Shown: positions 32,834 to 42,103, numbered from the stretch's first letter. The stretch is 42,103 bases of DNA from Bacteroidales bacterium UBA5281 (GCA_002410555.1 DHSR01000074.1:2863-44965), one strand, 5' to 3'. Numbers and translations are program-made. Notes: generated from the letters alone by a model not told the origin.

Positions 32834-35169
32834 ATGCATAGCGCCAAAACTATTCTTTTTGTTGGAATCCTATTCATTTCAACCCTGTCTCTGGCCCAGA
32901 AGGTGAGTTTTTATGGATTTATCGAAAATGCTGAAACCGGAGAGCGGCTTCCCGGGGCAACCATCTATTTTCAAAATATACAAAAAGGCATTGTGGCAAA
33001 TCAATATGGCTATTTCGCAACGGTATTGGAAAAAGGAAACTACGAGGCCAGGGTCTCATTTGCCGGATATAAGCCGTTGACCTGCCTTTTGAAAATTAAT
33101 GCCGACACTATGATGGTGTTTGGGTTGCACACAGTCATGTTAAAAGAAGTCAATATCGTTTCGGAACAAGAGAGTATTTCACGAAACCCGATAGAAACCG
33201 TAAAGCTAAATTTACAACAACTTAGGGAGATTCCTCCTTTTCTCGGGGAATATGATATCATGAAGGGGCTGGCCCTGTCTCCCGGAATAAATACAGGCAC
33301 AGAAGGAAGTTCGGGATTGTTTGTGCGTGGTGGCACCCCTGACCAGAACCTTATTTTGCTTGATGGGGCCAGAATATATAACAATGCCCATTTATTTGGC
33401 TTTATTTCTGTTTTTAACCCCGAGGCTATACAGGATGCTGAATTGATTAAAAACGGGTTTCCCGCCCGCTATGGAGGCAGGCTATCTTCGGTAGTGAATG
33501 TTACCATGAAAGAGGGGTCGAACAAGCGCAATCAGTCCGTGTTTTCAATAAGCCCCATAAGCAGTCAGTTTACGATTGAAGGGCCGGTGAAAAATGAAAA
33601 GTCGTCCTTCCTTATTTCTGGCCGGCAGCCTATGCAAGTTTGATTGGCTTGCCTATGTATCTATTTTACGTAAACAACAAAGTAGATACATATATGAATT
33701 ACTGGTTATATGACCTGAATATGAAATACAATTTAAAATTGAGCAAAAACCGGAAGCTGTTTTTAAGTTTATATCAGGGTCGTGATGTTTTTACTAACCG
33801 ATCATCTTCTACATCAGAAAAAGAAAACATTAAGTTGAATTGGGGAAATACCACAGCAAGCCTGAGGTATTTTTCAGTGATTAAGCCTGGTCTTTTTGCT
33901 GAATCCCAATTAACATTCAACAAATACGGGTTTAACTATTTTATAGATGCGGAAGCAAAAGGCGATCAATTTCAAATTACAAAATCATCACTTAGGGCAA
34001 AGTCAACCATAGCAGAATTGGCGGCAAGACAAAAGATAGAGATCGTGGCGGGCGCCAATCATACATTAGTATCGGGCGTAGAATTTATTTTCCAGAAATT
34101 TATGCCCGATTATTTCAAACTTAAAGGAATGGCTACGGTTCATGATTTTCCGGATACCAGAAAATCATTTCATACCATTATTAATGTAGCGGGTTTTATT
34201 GAAGACAGATTCAAGCCTGGCCCTTTTAACCTTGAAACCGGCTTGCGCCTGAATTCCTTTTTAATAGAAAATACCAGCTTCGTTTATGCCGAGCCCAGAT
34301 TGAACCTGGGATATAAATTGAGCAAAACATCTTCCTTCCATTTGGCATGGTCCATCATGCACCAGGCACTGCATTTATTGTCGAATACCGGACAGGGATT
34401 ACCGATAGATATCTGGGCACCGGCGACCAAACAATTGCCCCCACAAAATGCACAACAATATTCTGCCGGATTTAACTTTGATCCAACGATTATCAATTTA
34501 AATTTTTCATTGGGCATGTATTATAAGCACCTGGAAAATTTAACAGAATATAAATCCGGCTTTGGATATGTATCCAATCTTACTTTGCCCTGGCAGCTTC
34601 TGGTGGAGAAAGATGGCAAGGGCAGTGCATATGGAGTGGAGATGCTGGTTAAAGGAAAAATCGGAAAAATGGAAGGCTGGCTTGAATATACGCTGGCCTG
34701 GAATAACCGAAAATTTGAAAACATCAATAACAATGATTGGTACTACGCTAAATATGACCGTCGCCACGATTTAGGGATAAATCTATCATATTCTGCCTGG
34801 CGTGAATGGAAGTTGAATTCAACATTCGTTTTTACTTCCGGTCAGCCGGCAACCTTACCAATAGCTTATGGTGAAGATATCAACGGGAATGAGATTCCTT
34901 TCTACAATAAGAGGAACAACCTTCGTATGCCTGCTTATCATCGCCTGGATATTGCTTTTACGCGGGAATTTGTTTCCAGGAAAGGCCGAAACAGCATTCT
35001 TTCGTTTGGCGCATACAACGCATATCATCGCATAAATCCTTTTTATATCATGCTCATAGAAAGGGAGGTTGAAGAGAATGGACAAGTAGTTTTACAAAAC
35101 CGGAAGTATGAGGCAGGGACATTGTTCGGGATTATGCCCTTTATTAGTTACACGGTTAAATTTGAATAA
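32834..35169 (+). pseudogene. TonB-dependent receptor with one frameshift
   Basis: Two consecutive frames make one receptor. Frame 1 (to the TGA at 33641-33643): signal peptide, carboxypeptidase-regulatory-like domain (FIENAETGERLPGATIYF), plug (GLFVRGGTPDQNLILLDGA, GFPARYGGRLSSVVNV), reaching SSFLISGR. Frame 2 (from 33628) continues AYASLIGLPMYLFYV, then the barrel to FGIMPFISYTVKFE. Family members read SGRR-xY here. Restoring one G (CGGCAGCC to CGGCGAGCC, near 33627) gives SGRRAYASLIG in one frame, so a 1-bp deletion explains everything. The gene is intact otherwise and precedes its DUF4249 partner by 1 bp, so this may be a recent mutation or a sequencing error. It would import or sense an unknown ligand. 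Confidence 0.85.
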
Positions 35170-35170
35170 T

Positions 35171-36049
35171 ATGAAACCACTGTTAGCCCTCTTCACAGTA
35201 TTTCTTCTGCTGAACTCCTGTTCCCGCGATATTGATTTTGATCCACCCTATGAAGGTGATAAACTTGTGCTTAATGCCTCTCTGGACGGATTGGTTGGAT
35301 TAGAAGTAAAACTTACCCATAGCACCAGACCGGTACACACCTATATTCCAGGCATTGATAATATTGTTGCAGATGCCCGTGTAACACTTGTTAAAGAGCC
35401 TGGGGAAATCTTACCACTTGAATATACCGGAGCGGGACTCTATACTTTAGCAGATAGTTTAAATTTTGCTGTTTCCCCGGGCAGTAGTTATCATCTTGAA
35501 GCTCATAGTCCTTCATTGGGCTCAATTCACACAAATAACATTACAGCAGTAACCGCACCTATCGTAGAAGGTTTTGGTTTCAGCCGAATTGGGATGGATG
35601 ATCAGGATGTTGAAACCGGACAGATAAAGTTTATTCTGACATCAGGCCATGAAACAACGGCTTATTATTCATTATGCATAACCGATGACTCCGGCAACAG
35701 GCTTGTTTTTTCAGAGCCTTTTGCTGATGTCACCTGGATAGCCGAAAAGAACTATTTGTCTTATGACGAAACCCATTACTTTACCAATGAAATCAGACAA
35801 AGTAAAAAGGATACCCTGATATTTAATTTTCCATTACAAGATTGGACCAATTACCCGATTTATGAATACATTGAGGTTAGTATTGGTCATGTTGGCCCCG
35901 AGCTTTTTCATTACATTGCAAGCATGAACGATTTATCAGGTATAGAATATGGTTTTGCCGAGCCCAATTTACTATGGAGCAATGTTCAGGGAGGCTATGG
36001 GTTGTTCTACAGTCAATGTATCAGGCGGTTTAAAGTTACATTGCGTTGA
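35171..36049 (+). CDS. DUF4249 family lipoprotein, receptor partner
   Basis: 292 residues from the ATG at 35171 (MKPLLALFTVFLLLNSC, lipid Cys about 17). The longer frame to 35108 lies inside the receptor gene and is rejected. The mature protein opens with DPPYEGDKLVLNASLDGLVGLEVKLTHS and continues with the VADARVTLVKE, GAGLYTL, PGSSYHLEA strands typical of DUF4249, a two-domain beta-sandwich lipoprotein nearly always encoded after a TonB-dependent receptor with a CarboxypepD_reg domain. It likely binds substrate on the cell surface together with the receptor. If the upstream receptor frameshift is real, this partner is orphaned. Confidence 0.85.
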   Translation: MKPLLALFTVFLLLNSCSRDIDFDPPYEGDKLVLNASLDGLVGLEVKLTHSTRPVHTYIPGIDNIVADARVTLVKEPGEILPLEYTGAGLYTLADSLNFAVSPGSSYHLEAHSPSLGSIHTNNITAVTAPIVEGFGFSRIGMDDQDVETGQIKFILTSGHETTAYYSLCITDDSGNRLVFSEPFADVTWIAEKNYLSYDETHYFTNEIRQSKKDTLIFNFPLQDWTNYPIYEYIEVSIGHVGPELFHYIASMNDLSGIEYGFAEPNLLWSNVQGGYGLFYSQCIRRFKVTLR

Positions 36050-36348
36050 TGTGGATTCCCTTCTCTTCCACTCTCTTTTTAACAAATCTACGTCTTTGCT
36101 CTCTATATTGCACCTTAAATATTACTCGCCAGTTTGGTAAAAAAGGTTATAAAAATTCAGGATGTTACTAATGTGTTAACCATTAGCTTTTTAGGTATAA
36201 TACCACATCCCGTTGGCTATCTTGACTAAATTCGCTCAAGATAGTTCCGATTGCAATCGGGATCGGGATTTCAATCCGAGCCGGAGCGAAGCGGAGCTCA
36301 CCGAAGGTAAATCTGCAATCCGCTCCCGATAGCTATCGGGACCGCAAT
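36050..36348. repeat. Intergenic palindromes between convergent genes
   Basis: Three structures: stem CTATCTTGA (36217-36225) / TCAAGATAG (36236-36244), palindrome CCGATTGCAATCGG (36247-36260) and an 18-bp perfect palindrome at 36324-36341 (CCCGATAGCTATCGGG core), related to the one at 28921. It lies between two converging genes, so these stems may act as bidirectional terminators. No gene is seen. Confidence 0.55.
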
Positions 36349-37887
36349 CTACAACGGTATATTCCCATGCTTCCTCGGTGGATTGCTTTTCCGTTTATTG
36401 TTACACATTTCCAGCGCCTGAATTACTTTGCGACGGGTATGTTTTGGATAGATGATCTCATCAATGTAACCCAATTCGGCAGCTTTGTATGGACTTGCAA
36501 ACACATCGCGGTAATCCTGAACGGCTTTGGCCTTGTCTTCGTCCGTGAGCTTGTCGCGGAAGATAATGTTTACAGCACCTTCGGCACCCATCACGGCGAT
36601 TTCAGCAGTGGGCCAGGCATAGTTTACATCGGCACCAATATGCTTGCTCGACATCACATCATAGGCGCCTCCGTAAGCTTTACGGGTGATAATGGTAATT
36701 TTGGGAACAGTAGCTTCCGCATAAGCATAAAGCAATTTCGCTCCATGCTTGATGATGCCGCCAAACTCTTGCGAAGTTCCCGGCAGGAAGCCCGGCACAT
36801 CCACGAAAGTGACAATAGGGATATTAAACGCATCGCAAAAGCGCACAAAACGGGCTGCTTTAATGGAGCTGTTGATATCGAGCACCCCGGCCAGGAATGC
36901 CGGCTGATTGGCCACAATGCCCACGGATCTGCCATCGAAGCGTCCGAATCCGGTAAGGATATTACCGGCATAGTGTGGCATGGTTTCCATAAAGTTGCCG
37001 TCGTCCACCACGCTGTGGATGATTTCCTTCATATCGTAGGGCTTGTTGGGGTCAACGGGCACGATTTCCTGAAGTTTCTCGTCCTCGCGGTTGGGATCGT
37101 CGGTTGATTTGATGCGTGGGGGCTCTTCCATGTTGTTGGAAGGCAGGAAACTCATTAGTTCACGTATCATCATCATCGCCTGCTCATCGTCGTCGGCAAT
37201 GAGATGGGCCACACCGCTTTTGGCGTTGTGCGTCATGGCACCCCCCAGGTCTTCCTTGGTTACCTCTTCATGGGTAACGGTTTTGATGACATCCGGGCCG
37301 GTTACAAACATGTAGCTGGTATCTTTGGTCATCAAAATAAAGTCGGTAATGGCCGGACTATACACGGCGCCCCCGGCACAAGCGCCCAGAATGGCTGAAA
37401 TTTGGGGTATCACACCACTGCTTATTACGTTTCTATAGAAGATGTCGGCATAACCACCAAGGCTTTCTACGCCTTCCTGAATACGTGCTCCGCCTGAATC
37501 GTTCAATCCAATGACGGGCGCGCCCATTTTTAGTGCTAAATCCATAATTTTAATCACCTTATCGGCATTGGCACGGCTAAGCGTACCGCCGAAAACGGTG
37601 AAATCCTGAGCAAACACATACACCAGGCGTCCATCAATCTTGCCGTGGCCACTTACCACGCCATCGCCGGAAATCAGGTTTTTCTCCATATCAAAGTCGC
37701 GGGCACGATGCACCACAAAACGATCAAATTCTACAAAAGTGCCGGGATCGAGCAACATTTCAATGCGCTCGCGGGCGGTCTTGCGTCCGGTGCGGTGCAG
37801 TTTGTCAATGCGCTCCTGTCCACCGCCCAGTTCGGCCTGACGGTTTCGCTCTTCGAGTTTGCGGTAAATTTCATCCAGATTTGACAT
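36349..37887 (-). CDS. Acyl-CoA carboxylase carboxyltransferase subunit (propionyl-CoA type)
   Basis: The product is a 512-residue carboxyltransferase of the PccB/MmdA family: RTGRKTARERIEMLLDPGTF, FAQDFTVFGGTLSRANADKV, the oxyanion-forming GGARIQEGVESLGGY and GACAGGAVYSPA (N-domain) and YAEATVPKITIITRKAYGGAY (C-domain), ending with QALEMCNNKRKSNPPRKHGNIPL. It moves CO2 from carboxybiotin to an acyl-CoA, most likely propionyl-CoA to methylmalonyl-CoA; the decarboxylase direction (MmdA with a membrane pump) is less likely because a biotin carboxylase is encoded in the same operon. It is the last gene of three. The preceding gap is 424 bp of repeats, so expression may rely on its own promoter. 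Confidence 0.93.
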   Translation of the reverse strand: MSNLDEIYRKLEERNRQAELGGGQERIDKLHRTGRKTARERIEMLLDPGTFVEFDRFVVHRARDFDMEKNLISGDGVVSGHGKIDGRLVYVFAQDFTVFGGTLSRANADKVIKIMDLALKMGAPVIGLNDSGGARIQEGVESLGGYADIFYRNVISSGVIPQISAILGACAGGAVYSPAITDFILMTKDTSYMFVTGPDVIKTVTHEEVTKEDLGGAMTHNAKSGVAHLIADDDEQAMMMIRELMSFLPSNNMEEPPRIKSTDDPNREDEKLQEIVPVDPNKPYDMKEIIHSVVDDGNFMETMPHYAGNILTGFGRFDGRSVGIVANQPAFLAGVLDINSSIKAARFVRFCDAFNIPIVTFVDVPGFLPGTSQEFGGIIKHGAKLLYAYAEATVPKITIITRKAYGGAYDVMSSKHIGADVNYAWPTAEIAVMGAEGAVNIIFRDKLTDEDKAKAVQDYRDVFASPYKAAELGYIDEIIYPKHTRRKVIQALEMCNNKRKSNPPRKHGNIPL

Positions 37888-38311
37888 ATTCTCTTGATTT
37901 CGTATTTTAGATAATTAAGGTTAAGGTTAAGGTTGAGGTTGAGGTTGAGTCCCGAAATATATCGGGTTTAGAAATTAGAAATTTATCTTCCCCTTGTCTC
38001 CCCGTCTCCCCATCCCCTTGTCTTCTCTTACCTCATCCGCCTTCGGCACCTTCTCCTAAAGGAGAAGGGACCTTCTAACTATAAATAGTTGTTCAAATAG
38101 CATTCTCTTTGTCTCCTTGTTTCCTTGTCTCCCTTTTCTCCAAGACTGTCAGCCTCGGGCTGATCCTCATCTCCTTGTCTCTCCGTCCCCTTGTCTCTCT
38201 GTCTCCTTTTCTCTCCGTCCCCTTGTCTCTCTGTCCCCTTGTCTCTCTGTCCCCTTGTCTCCCCGTCCCTTTGTCTCCCCGTCCCCTTGTCTCATTTCCT
38301 GTCCCTCGTCC
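37888..38311. repeat. Low-complexity tract inside the carboxylase operon
   Basis: It consists mainly of degenerate units CCTTGTCTCTCTGTCC with period 16 (clearest 38218-38300), plus GGTTGAGGTTGA units (37919-37947). A 39-bp element at 38031-38069 with stem CCTTCTCC / GGAGAAGG recurs at 40657-40695. Apparent frames in it are artefacts of the repeat. It is unusual to find 424 bp of this inside an operon. Confidence 0.7.
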
Positions 38312-38842
38312 CTACTTCCCGTCCCCCGTTCCTTCTTCAACTACCACCAGCACCTTATTCGCATCAATAGTTTCGCCTTCCTTAGCATGAATAGACTTAA
38401 CCACGCCTGCTTTCCTGGCTTTAAACTCACTTTCCATTTTCATGGCAGATACGATGATCAGGGTTTGTCCGGCTTCTACGGCATGGCCTACTTTAACCGG
38501 AATTTTCACTACCTTGCCCGGCATGGGTGAAATGATGGTGTTTCCTGAAGCCGCCGTATCTCCTTTTGACCGGCTGGCCCGGTAGCGCGATTGGGCATCA
38601 ATCACTTCAACATCGTAGGTGTTGAAACGGGAATTTACGGTATAATGCCGGGGCGAAGCATTTTCAATCATCTCAATGTTGTATGACTTTCCTTTATAGA
38701 GAAGTGAATAGATGCCCTCACCTACTTTAAGCGCATCCACCTCATAAATTTCATCATCCACCTGAAGGGTGAGCACATTTCCATCCCTTTTTATTTCGGT
38801 AACCTTAGCGGTACGACCGTCAATATTGATTTCTAAAGCCAT
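38312..38842 (-). CDS. Biotin carboxyl carrier protein subunit
   Basis: The product is a 176-residue protein. The C-terminal ~75 residues are a biotinyl domain with SAMKMESEF; Lys about 135 is the biotinylation site, flanked by ISPMPGKVVKIPVKVGHAVEAGQTL. The N-terminal ~100 residues form a beta-rich domain (LEINIDGRTAKVTEIKRDG, YSLLYKGKSYNIEMIE) like that of propionyl-CoA carboxylase carrier subunits in Bacteroidota. It links the biotin carboxylase (upstream, 12-bp gap) with the carboxyltransferase (downstream). The C-terminal tail EEGTGDGK runs into the low-complexity DNA, so the natural end may have been slightly extended. Confidence 0.92.
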   Translation of the reverse strand: MALEINIDGRTAKVTEIKRDGNVLTLQVDDEIYEVDALKVGEGIYSLLYKGKSYNIEMIENASPRHYTVNSRFNTYDVEVIDAQSRYRASRSKGDTAASGNTIISPMPGKVVKIPVKVGHAVEAGQTLIIVSAMKMESEFKARKAGVVKSIHAKEGETIDANKVLVVVEEGTGDGK

Positions 38843-38854
38843 AATATGCAGCGT

Positions 38855-40354
38855 TTAAATATAGGCATGACGCTGGGTGTCTTTCCAGCGACTCGATGGT
38901 TTGCTATCGTGCCCGTTGGTTTTTATTTTCTGAAGTTTGGTTGAATGCTCAAGATAGGCAGCAATCAGCACCATATCTTCGCACAGTCCATCGCAATCGG
39001 GTGTGGCAAAAAGAAATTCCTTGTGGTCTTCAATAAAATGGGTGTTGTATTTGCCCGATTGGAAGGCAGGAGCTTCCATAATCCTTGCCAGGAAAGGGAT
39101 TGAGGTCTTTACGCCGGTTATTTTATATTCATCCAGCGACCGGGTCATGCGTTGTATGGCTTCATCGCGGCTTTGAGCCCACACGATCAGTTTGGAGATC
39201 ATGGGATCGTAATAAATCGGGATGGTATAACCCTCATACACATAGCCATCGTGGCGCACACCCAGGCCCAGCGGCTCGGTAATGTGGCGGATAGTGCCCG
39301 GACTGGGCATAAAATTCTTGTCGGGATCTTCGGCATAAATCCGGCATTCTATGGCATGACCGCTTTGGCGAAGCTCCTCCTGTTTAAAGGGAAGCGGAAA
39401 CCCATTGGCAATATTCACCATCTCCTTCACCAGGTCAACACCAACCACCCTTTCGGTGATGGGATGCTCTACCTGAAGGCGGGTATTCATCTCCAGGAAA
39501 TAGTAATTTAAGTTGTCATCAACAATAAACTCCACAGTACCTGCTCCATGATAATTGGCGGCTTTGGCTGCGGCCACGGCATGGGCGCCCATTTCGGCAC
39601 GAACGGCGGGCGTAAGCAGGGGAGAAGGCGTTTCTTCCACCACCTTTTGGTGCCGGCGCTGCACCGAGCATTCGCGTTCAAACAAGTGGACAGCATTTCC
39701 GTGTTTGTCAGCTAGTATCTGAAATTCAATGTGGTGTGGTGATTCAATATATTTCTCTATATACACGGCATCATCGCCAAAAGCCGATTTGGCTTCTGAG
39801 CGGGCGCCACGCAGTGAGCTTTCTATCTCTTCTTCTTTTTTGACCAGCCGCATGCCTTTGCCCCCACCACCGGCCGATGCTTTAATCATCACCGGAAGAC
39901 CAATTTCACGTATGGTTTTTAATGCTTCCGCGAAGTCGGTGATTTTATCCACCGTTCCCGGAACCACCGGAACTCCGGCGGCAATCATGGTTTTGCGGGC
40001 AGTGATTTTATCGCCCATTTGCCGGATGGCATCCGGATTGGGGCCTATAAACTCTATGCCTTCGCGCTTACAGCGTTCCGAGAATTCAGCATTCTCCGAA
40101 AGAAAACCATAACCGGGATGAATGGCATCGACTCTTGATTTTTTGGCTGCCTCAATGATGCGGTCAATATTCAGATAGCTGTCGATGGAAGGGGGCGGCC
40201 CGATGTTCCAGGCTTCATCTGCATAACGCACATGCATAGACGAGCGGTCGGCATCAGAAAAAACAGCAACGGTTGGAATGCCCATTTCGCGGCACGAACG
40301 CATGATACGTATGGCGATTTCACCACGGTTGGCAACAAGTACTTTCTTTATCAT
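38855..40354 (-). CDS. Biotin carboxylase subunit of acyl-CoA carboxylase
   Basis: 499 residues from the ATG at 40354 (MIKKVLVANRGEIAIRIMRS, the standard family start); the frame's earlier Met adds 15 residues not found in the family. ATP-grasp biotin carboxylase: HPGYGFLSENAEFSERC, IKASAGGGGKGMRLV (Gly-rich ATP loop), EKYIESPHHIEFQILAD, ERECSVQRRHQKVVEE and FLEMNTRLQVEHPITE (catalytic region), AIECRIYAEDP. It carboxylates biotin on the carrier protein with bicarbonate and ATP. A ~50-residue C-terminal tail (YLEHSTKLQKIKTNGHDSKPSSRWKDTQRHAYI) extends past the core. First gene of the minus-strand carboxylase operon. Confidence 0.95.
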   Translation of the reverse strand: MIKKVLVANRGEIAIRIMRSCREMGIPTVAVFSDADRSSMHVRYADEAWNIGPPPSIDSYLNIDRIIEAAKKSRVDAIHPGYGFLSENAEFSERCKREGIEFIGPNPDAIRQMGDKITARKTMIAAGVPVVPGTVDKITDFAEALKTIREIGLPVMIKASAGGGGKGMRLVKKEEEIESSLRGARSEAKSAFGDDAVYIEKYIESPHHIEFQILADKHGNAVHLFERECSVQRRHQKVVEETPSPLLTPAVRAEMGAHAVAAAKAANYHGAGTVEFIVDDNLNYYFLEMNTRLQVEHPITERVVGVDLVKEMVNIANGFPLPFKQEELRQSGHAIECRIYAEDPDKNFMPSPGTIRHITEPLGLGVRHDGYVYEGYTIPIYYDPMISKLIVWAQSRDEAIQRMTRSLDEYKITGVKTSIPFLARIMEAPAFQSGKYNTHFIEDHKEFLFATPDCDGLCEDMVLIAAYLEHSTKLQKIKTNGHDSKPSSRWKDTQRHAYI

Positions 40355-40883
40355 AAATAGGTTTAAGAGGCTAAATTTGACAAAATAAATGTAATACAAA
40401 GGATGAAATTACGAAAATTTTGTCAATAAGCCATTTTCTTAACGGTTTATTAACAAGTTGAGTAAAGGAATGTTTAAGGATGGCGGAATGTAGCAGTGAA
40501 GTTAAGGGGTCATAACCGCTAATTACGTGAATGGCTTCTCGTTGGCACACTATCCCCTTGTCTCATCCGGTTCTCCGTCCCCTGTGAAAGAGGTAAGAAG
40601 AAGAAGCGAGAAGTCAGAAGGGGAGGTGGAAGTTACCTTGTCCTTGTTCTTTTTCACCTCATCCGCCTTCGGCACCTTCTCCTAAAGGAGAAGGGCCTTT
40701 CAATCTTAATTCCTTTGTTCATTTAACATTTTCTTTGTCTCTATGTCGTCTTATATCCTCGTTGGTCATTGAGCGTAGTCGAAATGCTCCTTGTCCTACC
40801 TTCGTCCCTCGCCCCAGCCTGTCAGCCTCGGGCTGATCCCCCGTCCCTTTTTTTACCTAAATTTGCACCAAACAAACCAGATT
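40355..40883. other. Divergent intergenic region with repeats and a -7 element
   Basis: No gene. It holds a second copy (40657-40695) of the element with stem CCTTCTCC / GGAGAAGG, CCTTGTCTC-type units, and GTCAGCCTCGGGCTGA at 40821-40836, which also occurs near 38147. TAAATTTG at 40858-40865 fits a -7 element for the phosphatase gene (19 bp before its ATG), without a clear TTTG at -33. Confidence 0.5.
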
Positions 40884-41738
40884 ATGTCTAAAAAGCTCAT
40901 AAAAATAGCCATTGCCTACGATTTTGACGGAACCCTGGCCCCCGGAAATATGCAGGAGCATACTTTTTTCCCTTCCATGAAGCTGCGTGCCAAAGATTTC
41001 TGGAGACACGCCAATCAAATTGCGAAAGAGAATGATATGGATGAAATCCTGGCCTATATGCAGCTTTCGCTGGATGAAGCCCGCCATCGCAACCTGCCCA
41101 TCCGCCGCAGCGATTTTGAACATTATGGCAGTGGAATTACTTTTTTTGAGGGTGTGGATACTTATTTCGACCGCATCAATGCCTTTGCCCGTGAAAAGGG
41201 CGTGGAACTGGAGCATTATATCATTTCATCGGGCCTGCGCGAATTTATCAGCGGCACGCCCATTGCAAAGTATTTTACCAATATTTATGCTTCTGGCTAT
41301 CGCTATGATGCCAATGGAGTGGCGGTATGGCCGGCCCTCGCCATAAACTATACCAATAAAACCCAATATCTTTTCCGGATCAATAAAGGGATTAATAATT
41401 CATACGACAATACGTTGATAAACAAGTATTTGCCGGAGGAAGAACGTCCGATTCCCTTTCCACAAATGATTTACATTGGTGATGGCGAAACCGATGTGCC
41501 TGCGATGAAAATGATCAAATACCAGGGCGGCATTGCCATTGCAGTTTACAATGCAGCAGTAGGCCCAACCAAAGAAAAGCTTTCTCCAAAACAATCCTGC
41601 GAGAACCTGATCAAACAAAATCGTGCCAATTATATTGCTCCGGCCGATTATACTGAAGGTAGTGATCTGGACCGTGTCATCAAGCTGGTAATCGAAAAAA
41701 TAAGGGCAGAGGTGGTGTTGAAGGGGTTTGCAGGATGA
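40884..41738 (+). CDS. HAD-family phosphatase
   Basis: 284 residues from the ATG at 40884 (MSKKLIKIAIAYDFDGTLAP); the longer frame starts in repeat DNA. HAD motif I is DFDGTLAP (nucleophile Asp13, acid/base Asp15), motif II IISSGLREF, motif III a Lys near TKEKLSP, and motif IV IGDGETDVPAM (metal-binding Asp). The helical insert between motifs I and II is large (about 110 residues), as in phosphoserine-phosphatase-like or unknown-substrate HAD proteins. Cytoplasmic. Neighbours do not indicate a substrate. Confidence 0.88.
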   Translation: MSKKLIKIAIAYDFDGTLAPGNMQEHTFFPSMKLRAKDFWRHANQIAKENDMDEILAYMQLSLDEARHRNLPIRRSDFEHYGSGITFFEGVDTYFDRINAFAREKGVELEHYIISSGLREFISGTPIAKYFTNIYASGYRYDANGVAVWPALAINYTNKTQYLFRINKGINNSYDNTLINKYLPEEERPIPFPQMIYIGDGETDVPAMKMIKYQGGIAIAVYNAAVGPTKEKLSPKQSCENLIKQNRANYIAPADYTEGSDLDRVIKLVIEKIRAEVVLKGFAG

Positions 41739-41967
41739 GTTGCCACGAAGACACTAAGGCACGAAGTTTCACCAAGGTAATTTGCAAAGTTGAATTATTA
41801 AACAGGATGGCTATGCCAATGGGAGTTCTGACTAAATAATGGAAGAAAGGGAGAGAATTACCGGGGAATCAGGATGCGACTTTGGATTGCACGCTGACTT
41901 ATTAAGAAAAATCCTATAAATCTGTTGCCGGTAAGCTATTTTTAACGAAATTTGCATTTCCAATTCC
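41739..41967. other. Gap between the phosphatase and the tRNA
   Basis: It contains only GCCACGAAGACACTAAGGCACGAAG-like filler of a kind common in Bacteroidota spacers, split here over 41741-41766. No clear terminator or promoter is visible; GAAATTTG at 41948-41955 is one base off a -7 element. Confidence 0.3.
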
Positions 41968-42041
41968 GGCCCCGTAGTTCAGCTGAATAGAATGTCAGAT
42001 TCCGGTTCTGAAGGTCACAGGTTTGAATCCTGTCGGGGTCA
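41968..42041 (+). tRNA. tRNA-Arg (anticodon CCG)
   Basis: A 74-nt cloverleaf: acceptor GGCCCCG / CGGGGTC, D stem GTTC / GAAT, anticodon stem TCAGA / TCTGA with loop TTCCGGT (anticodon CCG, reads CGG), variable loop AGGTC, T stem ACAGG / CCTGT with loop TTTGAAT, discriminator A. The acceptor has one G-T pair and the T loop has T instead of C at its third position. CCA is not encoded. Confidence 0.93.
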
Positions 42042-42052
42042 CATTAAAATAA

Positions 42053-42086
42053 ATGCCTGCAAATCAAATTGTTGCAGGCATTTTTT
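42053..42086 (+). terminator. Rho-independent terminator after tRNA-Arg
   Basis: Stem ATGCCTGCAA (42053-42062) / TTGCAGGCAT (42072-42081), 10 bp perfect with a 9-nt loop, followed by TTTTTT. It starts 12 nt after the tRNA. Confidence 0.9.
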
Positions 42087-42103
42087 AGTGTGCCGTGCAT
42101 GGT

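Noticed and set aside
36367..37107. 246-codon frame opposite the carboxyltransferase gene
   Set aside because: Antisense shadow of a highly conserved enzyme gene; no domain pattern of its own.
38109..38530. Frames rich in Leu/Ser/Val/Pro over the CCTTGTCTC tract
   Set aside because: They are translations of a low-complexity 16-bp repeat and extend into the carrier protein gene's antisense strand.

Overview
The window comes from the chromosome of a Bacteroidota bacterium, probably Bacteroidales-like or environmental. The support is a type IX secretion sorting domain (gene at 1463-2938), two GLPGLI-family proteins, several SusC-like/TonB-type outer-membrane barrels, DUF4249 and DUF4838 proteins, lipoproteins with Bacteroidota-type lipoboxes, promoters of the form TTTG-N19-TAnnTTTG (best at 208-238), and intergenic stretches full of short palindromes and CCTTGTCTCC-type low-complexity repeats. 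The species cannot be named from the sequence.

Left flank (1-3948, plus strand): a lipoprotein, a T9SS cargo protein, a coiled-coil gene scrap, a small outer-membrane barrel protein, and a 108-bp remnant of the 5' end of an ABC exporter gene. The same 108 bp recur at 26916-27023, where the intact exporter begins.

Peptide island (about 3949-26220): every gene from 4132 to 25916 is on the minus strand, and much of it is strongly AT-rich. It holds three modules, each starting (in the sense of transcription) with a small secreted or GG-leader peptide. Module 3 (17186-24364) is a grasp-with-spasm type RiPP operon: precursor, secreted protein, ATP-grasp ligase, a small overlapping ORF, SPASM protein, C39-peptidase ABC exporter, HlyD-type adaptor. 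Module 2 (10970-16805) has a precursor with a CxCxCxC core, a radical SAM/SPASM maturase, a two-TM protein, a GLPGLI protein and a TonB-type barrel. Module 1 (4132-9704) has a Cys-rich secreted peptide (NVEALA-like), a BF3164-like propeller lipoprotein, a thioredoxin-like lipoprotein, a GLPGLI protein and a TonB-type barrel. Only module 3 has an exporter, and it may also serve module 2.

The main observation is that all three peptide genes are preceded by copies of one repeated regulatory cassette (9731-10972, 16821-17183, 24462-25707). It contains a stand-alone LytTR DNA-binding protein gene (intact, 3'-extended or 5'-truncated), four direct repeats at about 21-bp spacing that look like LytTR sites, and an inverted repeat. 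Each peptide gene is also followed by a strong hairpin before its downstream genes. This looks like a three-operon peptide regulon under one LytTR switch, apparently spread by duplication of a regulator-promoter cassette. I do not know a description of it.

Right flank (26221-42103): a RelE/ParE-type toxin-antitoxin pair, an MsbA-like ABC exporter, an MNT-type nucleotidyltransferase overlapping a redoxin-like lipoprotein, a DUF4838 protein, a TonB-dependent receptor broken by one frameshift with its DUF4249 partner, a three-gene biotin-dependent acyl-CoA carboxylase operon on the minus strand, a HAD-family phosphatase, and tRNA-Arg(CCG) with a good terminator.
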